A DNA stretch of 64,000 nucleotides. Origin: an uncultured Amylibacter sp. GTDB taxonomy: Bacteria > Pseudomonadota > Alphaproteobacteria > Rhodobacterales > Rhodobacteraceae. The stretch covers positions 136,001 to 200,000 of the forward strand of contig CAJIZV010000003.1 of assembly GCA_905181935.1 (NCBI GenBank), in the 5' to 3' direction. A program made the position numbers and the translations under genes. This document shows positions 57,023-64,000 of the stretch, piece after piece (the first letter of the stretch is position 1; the number at the start of each line of letters is the position of its first letter). The notes beneath the pieces are model-generated. The model was not told where the DNA came from. It made no database searches and saw only the letters and a list, made by a program, of their open reading frames with translations.

Positions 57023-57592
57023 ATGAAACGATGCGATTGGTGTGGCAAAGATCCACTGTATGTAAAATATCACGATACAGAGTGGGGAGTGCCTGAGTAC
57101 TCGTCTCAGGCTTTATGGGAAAAGTTAGTTTTAGATGGGTTTCAGGCAGGCTTAAGTTGGATTACAGTTTTAAAAAAACGTGATGCCTTTCGCATCGCGT
57201 TTAATGACTTTAATCCTCATGCTATTGCTGAATTTACTAATATAGATGTTGAAAATTTGATGCAAAATGCTGGAATTGTACGAAATCGAAGCAAAATTAA
57301 TTCTGCCATCAACAGTGCACGGTTATGGCAGGAAATTGATGCTACAAAAGGCTTTGATAATTACATTTGGAATTTTGTTGATGGCAAGCCAATTCAAAAC
57401 AACTTTAAATTAAATGAAAATGTGCCAGCATTTACTGATCTATCAACTAAAGTGTCCAAAGATTTAAAGGCGACTGGCTTTAGTTTTTGTGGGCCCACGA
57501 TTGTTTATGCGTGGATGGAAGCTTGTGGATTAGTTAATGATCATATCGTTGGATGTATTTGTCATGAGTATGTAAAAACGTTAGCTCGATAA
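57023..57592 (+). CDS. tag: DNA-3-methyladenine glycosylase I
   Basis: I start at ATG 57023 (MKRCDWCGKDPLYVKYHDTEWG) after CAGGACATA. The 189-residue protein has the Tag signatures: zinc-binding C4 and H/C residues at both ends (CDWCG, and GCICHEY near the C terminus), DGFQAGLSWITVLKKR, and GFSFCGPTIVYAWMEACGLVNDH. It removes 3-methyladenine in base-excision repair. Confidence 0.95.
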   Translation: MKRCDWCGKDPLYVKYHDTEWGVPEYSSQALWEKLVLDGFQAGLSWITVLKKRDAFRIAFNDFNPHAIAEFTNIDVENLMQNAGIVRNRSKINSAINSARLWQEIDATKGFDNYIWNFVDGKPIQNNFKLNENVPAFTDLSTKVSKDLKATGFSFCGPTIVYAWMEACGLVNDHIVGCICHEYVKTLAR

Positions 57593-57752
57593 CTTTGTTA
57601 AATTTATAATATTTCTGATATTAGTTTTAAATACTATAAAAATATAGATTAGTTTTTTATTAATTAGACACTGAAATAAAATAACTGTTACCCCCTTTTG
57701 TTTTAATTTAACAAACACTAATATAATTTAAAATAAAAAAGAAAGTTTTATT

Positions 57753-58469
57753 GTGCGTATTTTAATACTAGCCTTTATTTCAGTGTTTATCACTTTTACG
57801 CCTGTGACATCACAAACATTAAGTGAAAAAGATATTAAACGTTTGGCGTTAGAAGCAATTTTAGAAAATCCACAGATTGTGATGGATGCTATAAATATTT
57901 TGCGTGAGCGTGATGAAGCAAATAAAGGTTTATTGCAAAAACAAGCATATTTAGATAATAAAAAATTATTGGTTATGGATCCCAACGCTCCCGTTTTGGG
58001 TAATCCAAACGGTGACATAACAATTATTGAATTTTTTGATTATAACTGTGGCTATTGTAAAAAAGCAATGCCGGTGATGCAGGCACTCATGGAAAATGAT
58101 AAAAATTTGCGTGTTGTATACCGCGAATTTCCTATTTTGTCTGCAGGCTCTGTTTTTGCTAGTCGCGCTGCGCTGGCATCTCGAGCCCAGGGCAAATACT
58201 TAGAGTTCCATGAAGCTTTAATGTCAGCACAAAAGGTTGATGAAACTTCTGTAATAGTAATAGCAAGAAAAATTGGGTTAGATGTTAATAAGCTTATTAT
58301 TGATATGGAACAACCTGCAGTCTCTGAACACATACAGACGTCGCGGGATTTGGCTGATGCATTGCAATTTACTGGCACGCCGTCATTTGTTATTGGCAAT
58401 GAGTTGGTTGGAGGCTACATCCCAGTAGAAGCAATGACAAAGATTATAATATCTGAACGTGAGGGCTGA
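57753..58469 (+). CDS. DsbA family periplasmic disulfide protein
   Basis: The 238-residue protein starts at GTG with a signal peptide (VRILILAFISVFITFTPVTS). An N-terminal helical extension (SEKDIKRLALEAILENPQIV) precedes the thioredoxin fold. The active site is CGYC (EFFDYNCGYCKKAMPV), with a cis-Pro in TGTPSFVIG. It matches the DsbA/Com1-like family, a periplasmic thiol-disulfide oxidoreductase. The upstream 160 nt are AT-rich with nothing else seen. Confidence 0.92.
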   Translation: MRILILAFISVFITFTPVTSQTLSEKDIKRLALEAILENPQIVMDAINILRERDEANKGLLQKQAYLDNKKLLVMDPNAPVLGNPNGDITIIEFFDYNCGYCKKAMPVMQALMENDKNLRVVYREFPILSAGSVFASRAALASRAQGKYLEFHEALMSAQKVDETSVIVIARKIGLDVNKLIIDMEQPAVSEHIQTSRDLADALQFTGTPSFVIGNELVGGYIPVEAMTKIIISEREG

Positions 58470-58583
58470 ATTAGATTTAATTTACTAGCCCCAACGGATA
58501 GAATTATGGAATAAGCATCTCATGGCTTGAAATCCCAGCACTTGCGGGGTATCACATCACCTGATCAGTTATAGGAGTGCATA

Positions 58584-58781
58584 ATGGCACGCACCAATCC
58601 ATTGCAGTTTATTCAGCAAGTTCGAGCAGAAATTTCTAAAGTTGTTTGGCCAAACCGCCGTGAAACCACGATTACAACAGTAATGGTTTTTATTATGGCA
58701 AGTCTGTTTGCGATATTCTTTTTTGGCGCAGATCAGGTTATCAAGCTTGGATTAAATACAATTCTAGGTATAGGTACTTGA
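58584..58781 (+). CDS. secE: Preprotein translocase subunit SecE
   Basis: The 65-residue protein has FIQQVRAEISKVVWPNRRETTITTVM and one membrane segment (VFIMASLFAIFFFGADQVI), the minimal SecE type. TAGGAG lies before the ATG. It starts the secE-nusG-rplKAJL-rpoB block. The tRNA-Trp often found before secE is absent here. Confidence 0.96.
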   Translation: MARTNPLQFIQQVRAEISKVVWPNRRETTITTVMVFIMASLFAIFFFGADQVIKLGLNTILGIGT

Positions 58782-58938
58782 ATTCACACAGTTTCGGCGC
58801 TAAACGCCGATAAATTATTACTAAAAGGTATACAGTGATTCTCTTTGTGTGCTTTTTTATAGGTCTGAGGTCTTATAAGGTCTTAAAAATAATCTGAATT
58901 AACGGGCGACGTGTTGTCCAAGAAAAGGCACAATAACA

Positions 58939-59472
58939 ATGGCTAAACGGTGGTATTCAGTAAGTGTTCTTTCTAATTTTGAAAAGAAAGTCGCCGAACT
59001 GATCAATGAAGCAGTCGAGCAAGAAGGCATGCAGGAAGAAATCGAACAGGTTTTAGTTCCCACTGAAGAAGTTGTTGAAGTGCGTCGCGGCAAGAAAGTA
59101 ACTGCTGAACGTCGTTTTATGCCTGGTTATTTGCTTGTGCGGATGGAAATGTCTGAAAAGGGCTATCATTTAATTAATAACATAAATCGTGTAACAGGAT
59201 TTTTGGGCCAGCCTGGAAAGCCAAGCCCAATGCGTGATAAGGAAGTTGCTTTCATTCTAAATCAAGTTGAAGAGGGCGCAGAAAATCCACGTAACTTAAT
59301 CACCTTTGATATAGGCGAACAGGTCAATGTAACAGAAGGTCCGTTTGAAGGGTTTTCTGGTATGGTTGAAGATGTTGACCAAGAGAACTCACGATTAAAG
59401 GTTACAGTATCAATTTTTGGACGGGCAACACCTGTCGAACTAGAATTCACACAGGTTATGAAGCAAAATTAA
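58939..59472 (+). CDS. nusG: Transcription antitermination factor NusG
   Basis: The 177-residue protein has RWYSVSVLSNFEKKVAELIN and VEVRRGKKVTAERRFMPGYLLV. The KOW domain carries GEQVNVTEGPFEGFSGMVEDVD. NusG binds RNA polymerase and links it to Rho and the ribosome. A 157-nt AT-rich gap separates it from secE. Confidence 0.97.
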   Translation: MAKRWYSVSVLSNFEKKVAELINEAVEQEGMQEEIEQVLVPTEEVVEVRRGKKVTAERRFMPGYLLVRMEMSEKGYHLINNINRVTGFLGQPGKPSPMRDKEVAFILNQVEEGAENPRNLITFDIGEQVNVTEGPFEGFSGMVEDVDQENSRLKVTVSIFGRATPVELEFTQVMKQN

Positions 59473-59582
59473 TCTTGTGATGTATATGTGGGAGGAGACG
59501 GTCGCGCGCGATCAAAACCGCACCACACCAAATTGTTCCAAGGGGCACGCGGCCTTACGGATCGGAGCTAAAGGAGGCCATT
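59473..59582 (+). promoter_or_regulatory. Leader of rplK (possible L1-type regulation)
   Basis: This 110-nt leader has GTGGGAGGAGACGGTCGCGCG and later CCGCACCACACC. TGTGG (59487-59491) can pair with CCACA (59523-59527), closing a G+C-rich stem. In other bacteria ribosomal protein L1 represses the rplKA operon at a leader near rplK. This structure is a candidate but is not matched to a known motif. AAAGGAGG before the ATG is the RBS. Confidence 0.4.
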
Positions 59583-60008
59583 ATGGCTAAAAAAATTGCT
59601 GGTACTATGAAACTGCAGGTTCCTGCAGGTGCAGCTAACCCATCCCCACCGGTGGGCCCAGCTTTGGGTCAACGTGGTATAAATATCATGGAATTCTGTA
59701 AGGCGTTTAACGCTCAAACCCAAGAATTGGAAAACGGGGCGCCATGCCCAACTGTTATCACATATTATGCTGATAAGTCTTTTACGATGGAAATAAAAAC
59801 TTCTCCTGCTTCTTATTTTTTGAAAAAAGCAGCAAAGTTGAAATCTGGAGCTACGAACCCTAGTCGTGAAGTCGTTGGATCAGTTTCTAAAAAGCAATTG
59901 CGAGAAATTGCAGAAGCAAAAATGAAAGATTTGAACGCTAATGATATTGAGTCAGCGATGAAGATTATTGCGGGTTCTGCTCGTTCCATGGGCATTGAGG
60001 TGAAATAA
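59583..60008 (+). CDS. rplK: 50S ribosomal protein uL11
   Basis: The 141-residue protein has [24 protein letters not shown] and the C-terminal rRNA-binding part with SRSMGIEVK... ([11 protein letters not shown]). It is of normal length and starts after a strong AAAGGAGG RBS. It overlaps rplA by one base. Confidence 0.98.
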   Translation: MAKKIAGTMKLQVPAGAANPSPPVGPALGQRGINIMEFCKAFNAQTQELENGAPCPTVITYYADKSFTMEIKTSPASYFLKKAAKLKSGATNPSREVVGSVSKKQLREIAEAKMKDLNANDIESAMKIIAGSARSMGIEVK

Positions 60009-60706
60009 TGGCAAAATTTGGTAAAAGAACTACAGCTGCTCGTGCCTCATTTGAAGGTAAAGCAAGTGTTACAATCGCAGAAGCAGTTTCCTTAATTAAG
60101 GCAAGTGCCGTTGCAAAATTTGATGAGACTATTGATATCGCAATGAACTTGGGTGTTGATCCTCGCCATGCTGATCAAATGGTTCGTGGTGTTATCGGCA
60201 TGCCAAACGGTACGGGCAAAACAATGCGTGTTGCTGTGTTTGCGCGTGACGCAAAAGCAGATGAGGCTAAGGCTGCTGGAGCAGATATAGTTGGTGCAGA
60301 AGACTTAATGGAAATTGTCCAAGGTGGAACAATCGATTTTGATCGTTGTATTGCTACGCCTGACATGATGGGTGTTGTTGGTCGTTTAGGTAAAGTTTTA
60401 GGCCCTCGCAACTTGATGCCAAACCCGCGTGTTGGTACTGTGACAATGGATGTTAAATCAGCTGTTGAGGCTGCCAAAGGTGGCGAAGTGCAATTTAAAG
60501 TTGAAAAAGCTGGAGTAATTCACGCAGGTGTAGGTAAAGCATCCTTCACTGAAGCTAAACTGGCTGAAAATATTCAAGCTTTTGTAGATGCGGTCCGCAA
60601 AGCTAAACCAGAGGGCGCTAAAGGTACTTATATTAAGAAAATTGTATTATCATCTACCATGGGTCCATCGATTTCTTTAGATGTGGACGCTGCAACTGGT
60701 GCATAA
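60008..60706 (+). CDS. rplA: 50S ribosomal protein uL1
   Basis: The 232-residue protein has [61 protein letters not shown] and [20 protein letters not shown]. It forms the L1 stalk and often represses its own operon. The ATG shares a base with the rplK stop codon (TAATG). Confidence 0.98.
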   Translation: MAKFGKRTTAARASFEGKASVTIAEAVSLIKASAVAKFDETIDIAMNLGVDPRHADQMVRGVIGMPNGTGKTMRVAVFARDAKADEAKAAGADIVGAEDLMEIVQGGTIDFDRCIATPDMMGVVGRLGKVLGPRNLMPNPRVGTVTMDVKSAVEAAKGGEVQFKVEKAGVIHAGVGKASFTEAKLAENIQAFVDAVRKAKPEGAKGTYIKKIVLSSTMGPSISLDVDAATGA

Positions 60707-60731
60707 AGCTATAATGTTTTAGAACTTAAAG

Positions 60732-60759
60732 GGTCCCGATATAATGGGACCTTTTTTTT
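60732..60759 (+). terminator. Rho-independent terminator after rplA
   Basis: GGTCCC (60732-60737) pairs with GGGACC (60746-60751) around an 8-nt loop and is followed by eight T. It separates rplKA from rplJL-rpoB transcription. Confidence 0.92.
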
Positions 60760-61182
60760 GATGTAACTTAATTATAGGCCTTGACCATTAGTCTTTGCAT
60801 TTAAATTTTAAGATGAGCAATAAATAAAATATTTTGAATAAATAAATTTATATTTTATGATAATAATAGCTACATACAGTAAAGCTAATTTTTCAATCAT
60901 AATAAAATGTTACCCCCTTCACATCAGGTTCAAACCCGCCTATACACCGGATATCTAAAAGAGTGTCGATTCGTCGATATTTTTTTTGTACTGTCCGAGA
61001 TGGTGGGTTTTACGAAAGTAATATAATGCCTACCTGAGATGGGAACCGAACAAATTATACCTTTGGTTATGCCTCGGGTGATTTTGGAAGGGGCCCGTAA
61101 TCAGGACCCTAACTGCTGATCCTGAAAGATCAGTTAAACTGAGCTGGGGAACAATACGTTCCCTATAATTTGGAGAAACACT
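60760..61182 (+). promoter_or_regulatory. rplJ leader (L10 leader-like)
   Basis: This 423-nt gap has no gene. From about 60900 it looks like the ribosomal protein L10 leader: GTCCGAGATGGTGGG and ACCTGAGATGGGAACCG are two similar segments, with helices such as CTGATC-CTGAAA-GATCAG (about 61118-61135). In many bacteria L10(L12)4 binds this leader to repress rplJL translation. The first 130 nt are AT-rich and may hold the promoter. Confidence 0.6.
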
Positions 61183-61695
61183 GTGGATAGAGCCCAAAAA
61201 GAAGCCTTAGTCGACGAACTAGGACAAATCTTCACGGACTCTGGTGTTGTTGTAGTATCTCACTACGCCGGCATAACAGTTGCAGAAATGCAAGACTTCC
61301 GATCGCGCATGCGTGATGTAGGTGGTAATGTACGTGTAGCCAAAAATAAGCTCGCTAAGATCGCTCTTGAGGGCAAGCCATGTGAAAGTATTTCAGGTTT
61401 GTTGGATGGAATGACAGTATTGTCTTTCTCAGAAGACCCAGTTGCCGCCGCGAAAGTGACGGAAGAATATGCCAAAGGAAACGATAAACTCGTTATTCTT
61501 GGTGGGTCAATGGGTGATAATGCATTGGATCGCGCTGGTGTTAAAGCCGTTGCCGCAATGCCATCACGTGAGGAGCTTATTGCTTCAATCGTTGGTTGTA
61601 TAGCTGCACCTGCATCAAACATCGCGGGAGCCATAGGCGCGCCTGCCTCTAATATTGCTTCTATTTTAGAAACAATCGAAGAGAAAGCTGCTTAA
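61183..61695 (+). CDS. rplJ: 50S ribosomal protein uL10
   Basis: The 170-residue protein starts at GTG after TTTGGAGAAAC. It has [36 protein letters not shown], and [20 protein letters not shown]. It is the base of the L7/L12 stalk and the likely regulator of its own leader. Confidence 0.97.
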   Translation: MDRAQKEALVDELGQIFTDSGVVVVSHYAGITVAEMQDFRSRMRDVGGNVRVAKNKLAKIALEGKPCESISGLLDGMTVLSFSEDPVAAAKVTEEYAKGNDKLVILGGSMGDNALDRAGVKAVAAMPSREELIASIVGCIAAPASNIAGAIGAPASNIASILETIEEKAA

Positions 61696-61775
61696 TTGCA
61701 AATGAAATTGTCGGTGTTCGTAATTACGTGCATCACTGGAAAAATAGAACTTAAAAACTGAACTGGATATATCAA

Positions 61776-62150
61776 ATGGCTGATATCAAAAAATTAGCAG
61801 AAGAAATCGTTGCTTTAACGCTTTTGGAAGCACAAGAACTAAAAACAATTTTTAAAGACGAATATGGCATTGAACCTGCTGCCGGTGGAGCTGTTGTTAT
61901 GGCTGCAGCTGGTGATGCTGGTGATTCTGCTGAAGAGCAAACTGAATTTGACGTAATTCTAAAATCTCCTGGCGACAAGAAAATCAACGTGATTAAAGAA
62001 GTTCGTGGCATTACTGGTCTAGGCTTAAAAGAAGCTAAAGATCTTGTAGAAGCTGGTGGAAAAGCTGTTAAAGAGGGTATCTCTAAGTCAGAAGCTGAAG
62101 AACTAAAAGCGCAACTTGAAGCAGTTGGTGCAGAAGTAGAATTAAAGTAA
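61776..62150 (+). CDS. rplL: 50S ribosomal protein bL12
   Basis: The 124-residue protein has the N-terminal dimer domain ([19 protein letters not shown]), an Ala/Gly-rich hinge ([20 protein letters not shown]), and the globular C domain with [18 protein letters not shown] and [20 protein letters not shown]. It is the flexible stalk that recruits translation factors. Confidence 0.97.
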   Translation: MADIKKLAEEIVALTLLEAQELKTIFKDEYGIEPAAGGAVVMAAAGDAGDSAEEQTEFDVILKSPGDKKINVIKEVRGITGLGLKEAKDLVEAGGKAVKEGISKSEAEELKAQLEAVGAEVELK

Positions 62151-62379
62151 TTAATACGCCTTAGGGCGTAATTATTGTAGGCTGGCTCCGCACTTTGTGG
62201 GGTCAGCCGCTCCTGTCTTAAAGAGAGCCTTCAAATAAGACTTTGCTTAAGACAGGGTTCATTCGGGAGCTGGGGATGGCACCTTGGCAAGAATAGGATG
62301 AGCTTTGTTTCATGTGGCCGATTGGTTTGTGATGCCCGCATAGACCATGAAGTGAACATTAGAAAAGGTGAAGACGAGC
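62151..62379 (+). promoter_or_regulatory. rplL-rpoB spacer with hairpins
   Basis: TACGCC/GGCGTA (62155-62170, loop TTAG) comes first, then a long imperfect stem GGCTGGCTCCGCAC/GTGGGGTCAGCC (about 62182-62209). Next is an exact 10-bp stem CCTGTCTTAA/TTAAGACAGG (about 62213-62258). This layout resembles the attenuator and RNase III processing site known between rplL and rpoB in other bacteria. The short first hairpin followed by AT-rich DNA could partially terminate transcription. Confidence 0.55.
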
Positions 62380-64000
62380 ATGGCTCAGACGCATTCAGGT
62401 ATTAAACGTATCCGCAAATATTATGGTAAAATCCGTGAAGTTTTGGACATTCCAAATCTGATACAGGTTCAGAAAAGTTCTTATGATCTATTCTTGAATT
62501 CTGGTGATCAATCCCAGCCCTTAGATGGCGAAGGTATTAACGCGGTTTTTCAATCGGTTTTTCCGATTAAAGATTTTAATGAGACAGCTGTTCTTGAGTA
62601 CGTAAAGTATGATCTAGAAAAGCCTAAGTATGACGTTGAGGAATGCATGCAACGTGATATGACTTATTCAGCGCCGTTGAAAGTTACGTTACGCTTGATT
62701 GTGTTTGACGTCGATGAAGATACAGGTGCTCGTTCTGTAAAAGATATTAAAGAACAAGACGTATTTATGGGTGATTTGCCTTTAATGACACCAAATGGTA
62801 CATTCGTTGTTAATGGAACTGAGCGTGTTATCGTTTCACAGATGCATAGATCACCTGGTGTATTTTTCGACCATGATCGTGGTAAAACGCACTCTTCTGG
62901 AAAATTATTGTTTGCGTCACGTATTATTCCTTACCGCGGTTCATGGTTAGACTTTGAGTTTGATGCCAAAGATGTTGTTTATGCGCGTATTGATCGTCGC
63001 CGCAAATTACCTGTGACAACATTGTTGTACGCACTTGGTTTAGACCAAGAGGCTGTTTGTGACGCGTATTATGATACCGTTGATTACAAATTTGATAAAA
63101 AGAAAAATGCATGGGTTACTAAGTTTTTCCCACAACGTGTACGTGGCACAAAGCCAACTGAAGATATTATTGATGCGAAAACGGGCAAAGTTATCGCTGA
63201 AGCTGGTTCTAAAGTCACACCACGGACTGTTAAAAAATTAATTGAAGATGGCAAAGTAATAGATATTCGTGTAGCTTTTGATGCTATTGTTGGTCGCTAT
63301 GTTTCTAAAGATATTATTAACGAAGAAACGGGTGCTATTTATGTTGAGGCCGGTGATGAATTAACTTTAGAGCACGATAAAGAAGGTGTTATTAATGGTG
63401 GTACTATCCAAGAACTATTGGAAGCAGGCATCACTAATATTCCAACTTTAGATATCGATAATATAAATGTTGGGCCATACATTCGAAATACGATGTCTGT
63501 GGACAAGAATATGGGTCGTGATACAGCCCTGATGGATATCTATCGTGTTATGCGCCCAGGTGAGCCACCAACCGTTGATGCAGCATCTGCACTTTTTGAT
63601 ACATTGTTCTTTGATTCAGAACGGTATGATTTATCAGCTGTTGGTCGTGTTAAAATGAACATGCGGTTGCAATTAGATGCAGAAGATACTCAACGTACGT
63701 TGCGAAAAGAAGATATTATTGGTGTAGTTAAAGCATTAGTTGATTTGCGTGATGGTAAAGGTGACATTGACGACATTGATCACCTTGGTAATCGCCGTGT
63801 ACGCTCAGTTGGGGAACTAATGGAAAACCAATACAGAGTTGGTTTATTGCGGATGGAGCGGGCTATTAAGGAGCGTATGTCATCTGTTGAAATAGATAAC
63901 ATTATGCCTCAAGATTTGATTAATGCTAAGCCTGCTGCTGCTGCAGTACGCGAATTCTTTGGTTCCTCACAGTTGTCACAATTTATGGACCAAACGAATC
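62380..64000 (+). CDS. rpoB: DNA-directed RNA polymerase beta subunit (partial, 5' part)
   Basis: The gene starts at ATG 62380 ([20 protein letters not shown]) and runs off the end, so about 540 codons are seen, and the usual length is about 1380. It has SSYDLFL near residue 37, [19 protein letters not shown] and [53 protein letters not shown], and [15 protein letters not shown] at the end. The rifampicin pocket begins near the very last bases. The frame is open to the edge. Confidence 0.98.
   Translation, partial: MAQTHSGIKRIRKYYGKIREVLDIPNLIQVQKSSYDLFLNSGDQSQPLDGEGINAVFQSVFPIKDFNETAVLEYVKYDLEKPKYDVEECMQRDMTYSAPLKVTLRLIVFDVDEDTGARSVKDIKEQDVFMGDLPLMTPNGTFVVNGTERVIVSQMHRSPGVFFDHDRGKTHSSGKLLFASRIIPYRGSWLDFEFDAKDVVYARIDRRRKLPVTTLLYALGLDQEAVCDAYYDTVDYKFDKKKNAWVTKFFPQRVRGTKPTEDIIDAKTGKVIAEAGSKVTPRTVKKLIEDGKVIDIRVAFDAIVGRYVSKDIINEETGAIYVEAGDELTLEHDKEGVINGGTIQELLEAGITNIPTLDIDNINVGPYIRNTMSVDKNMGRDTALMDIYRVMRPGEPPTVDAASALFDTLFFDSERYDLSAVGRVKMNMRLQLDAEDTQRTLRKEDIIGVVKALVDLRDGKGDIDDIDHLGNRRVRSVGELMENQYRVGLLRMERAIKERMSSVEIDNIMPQDLINAKPAAAAVREFFGSSQLSQFMDQTN

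Noticed and set aside
58470-58583. tRNA-Trp before secE
   Set aside because: No cloverleaf or anticodon arm could be drawn; the stretch is an untranslated leader.

Overview
This 64 kb window is an AT-rich stretch of alphaproteobacterial chromosome. The gene content points to a low-GC marine member of the Rhodobacterales (Roseobacter group). Markers for this are the cell-cycle regulator TrcR (DUF1013), the division-plane ATPase MipZ, COQ9, the tiny aa3-oxidase subunit IV, the plant-type glutamate-cysteine ligase, ETF-ubiquinone oxidoreductase, and a degenerate dihydroorotase paired with PyrB. The family-level assignment is an inference from gene content and order; no database search was possible.

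Layout: 1-3630 holds the end of an rRNA operon (spacer, 23S, 5S, terminator). 3783-9423 is a plus-strand block: a DUF1989 protein behind a perfect palindrome, a small zinc-ribbon membrane protein overlapping a Na+/Ca2+ antiporter, uvrC, pgsA, moaD and moaE. 9424-18733 mixes strands: an OmpA/BON envelope protein, ubiA, rsmE, gshA, then the minus-strand plsY-pyrC'-PH-domain-pyrB cluster. 18841-25142 carries a family 4-type uracil-DNA glycosylase, moaB and a two-gene RND efflux system. 25139-31336 holds a DsbD-alpha-like protein, yqgE, tsaC, an MBL hydrolase, COX IV, rpsU, COQ9, a decayed small membrane-protein gene and a branched-chain aminotransferase. 31539-37049 holds trcR, an SDR with a substituted catalytic lysine, rsmC-like, clpS, a SPOR-tailed D,D-carboxypeptidase and mipZ.

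37149-42253 is a minus-strand translation and secretion block: rpmE, rplS, trmD, rimM, rpsP, chorismate mutase and ffh. 42415-46220 has a YghU-type glutathione transferase, the divergent ald/lrp pair and azlCD. 46279-49452 is a four-gene molybdenum-cofactor operon (fdhD-mobA-mobB-moeA). 49649-58469 holds greA, ETF-QO, a TPR lipoprotein-like protein, ispE, a polyprenyl diphosphate synthase, DUF2007, a TrmN6-like methyltransferase, a DUF465 protein, tag and a DsbA-family protein. The window closes with the classical secE-nusG-rplK-rplA-rplJ-rplL-rpoB cluster; rpoB runs off the end.

The window is essentially chromosomal core. I saw no mobile element, prophage, CRISPR array or defence island, and I do not claim a new multi-gene system. 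The most interesting signals are local: a 27-nt palindrome before the DUF1989 gene, a 17-bp perfect inverted repeat inside a small coding region, four convergent gene pairs whose stop codons share one TTAA, enzymes missing canonical catalytic residues (PyrC', SDR, FdhD), structured leaders before ffh and rplS, and a slippage-prone repeat in rpsP.
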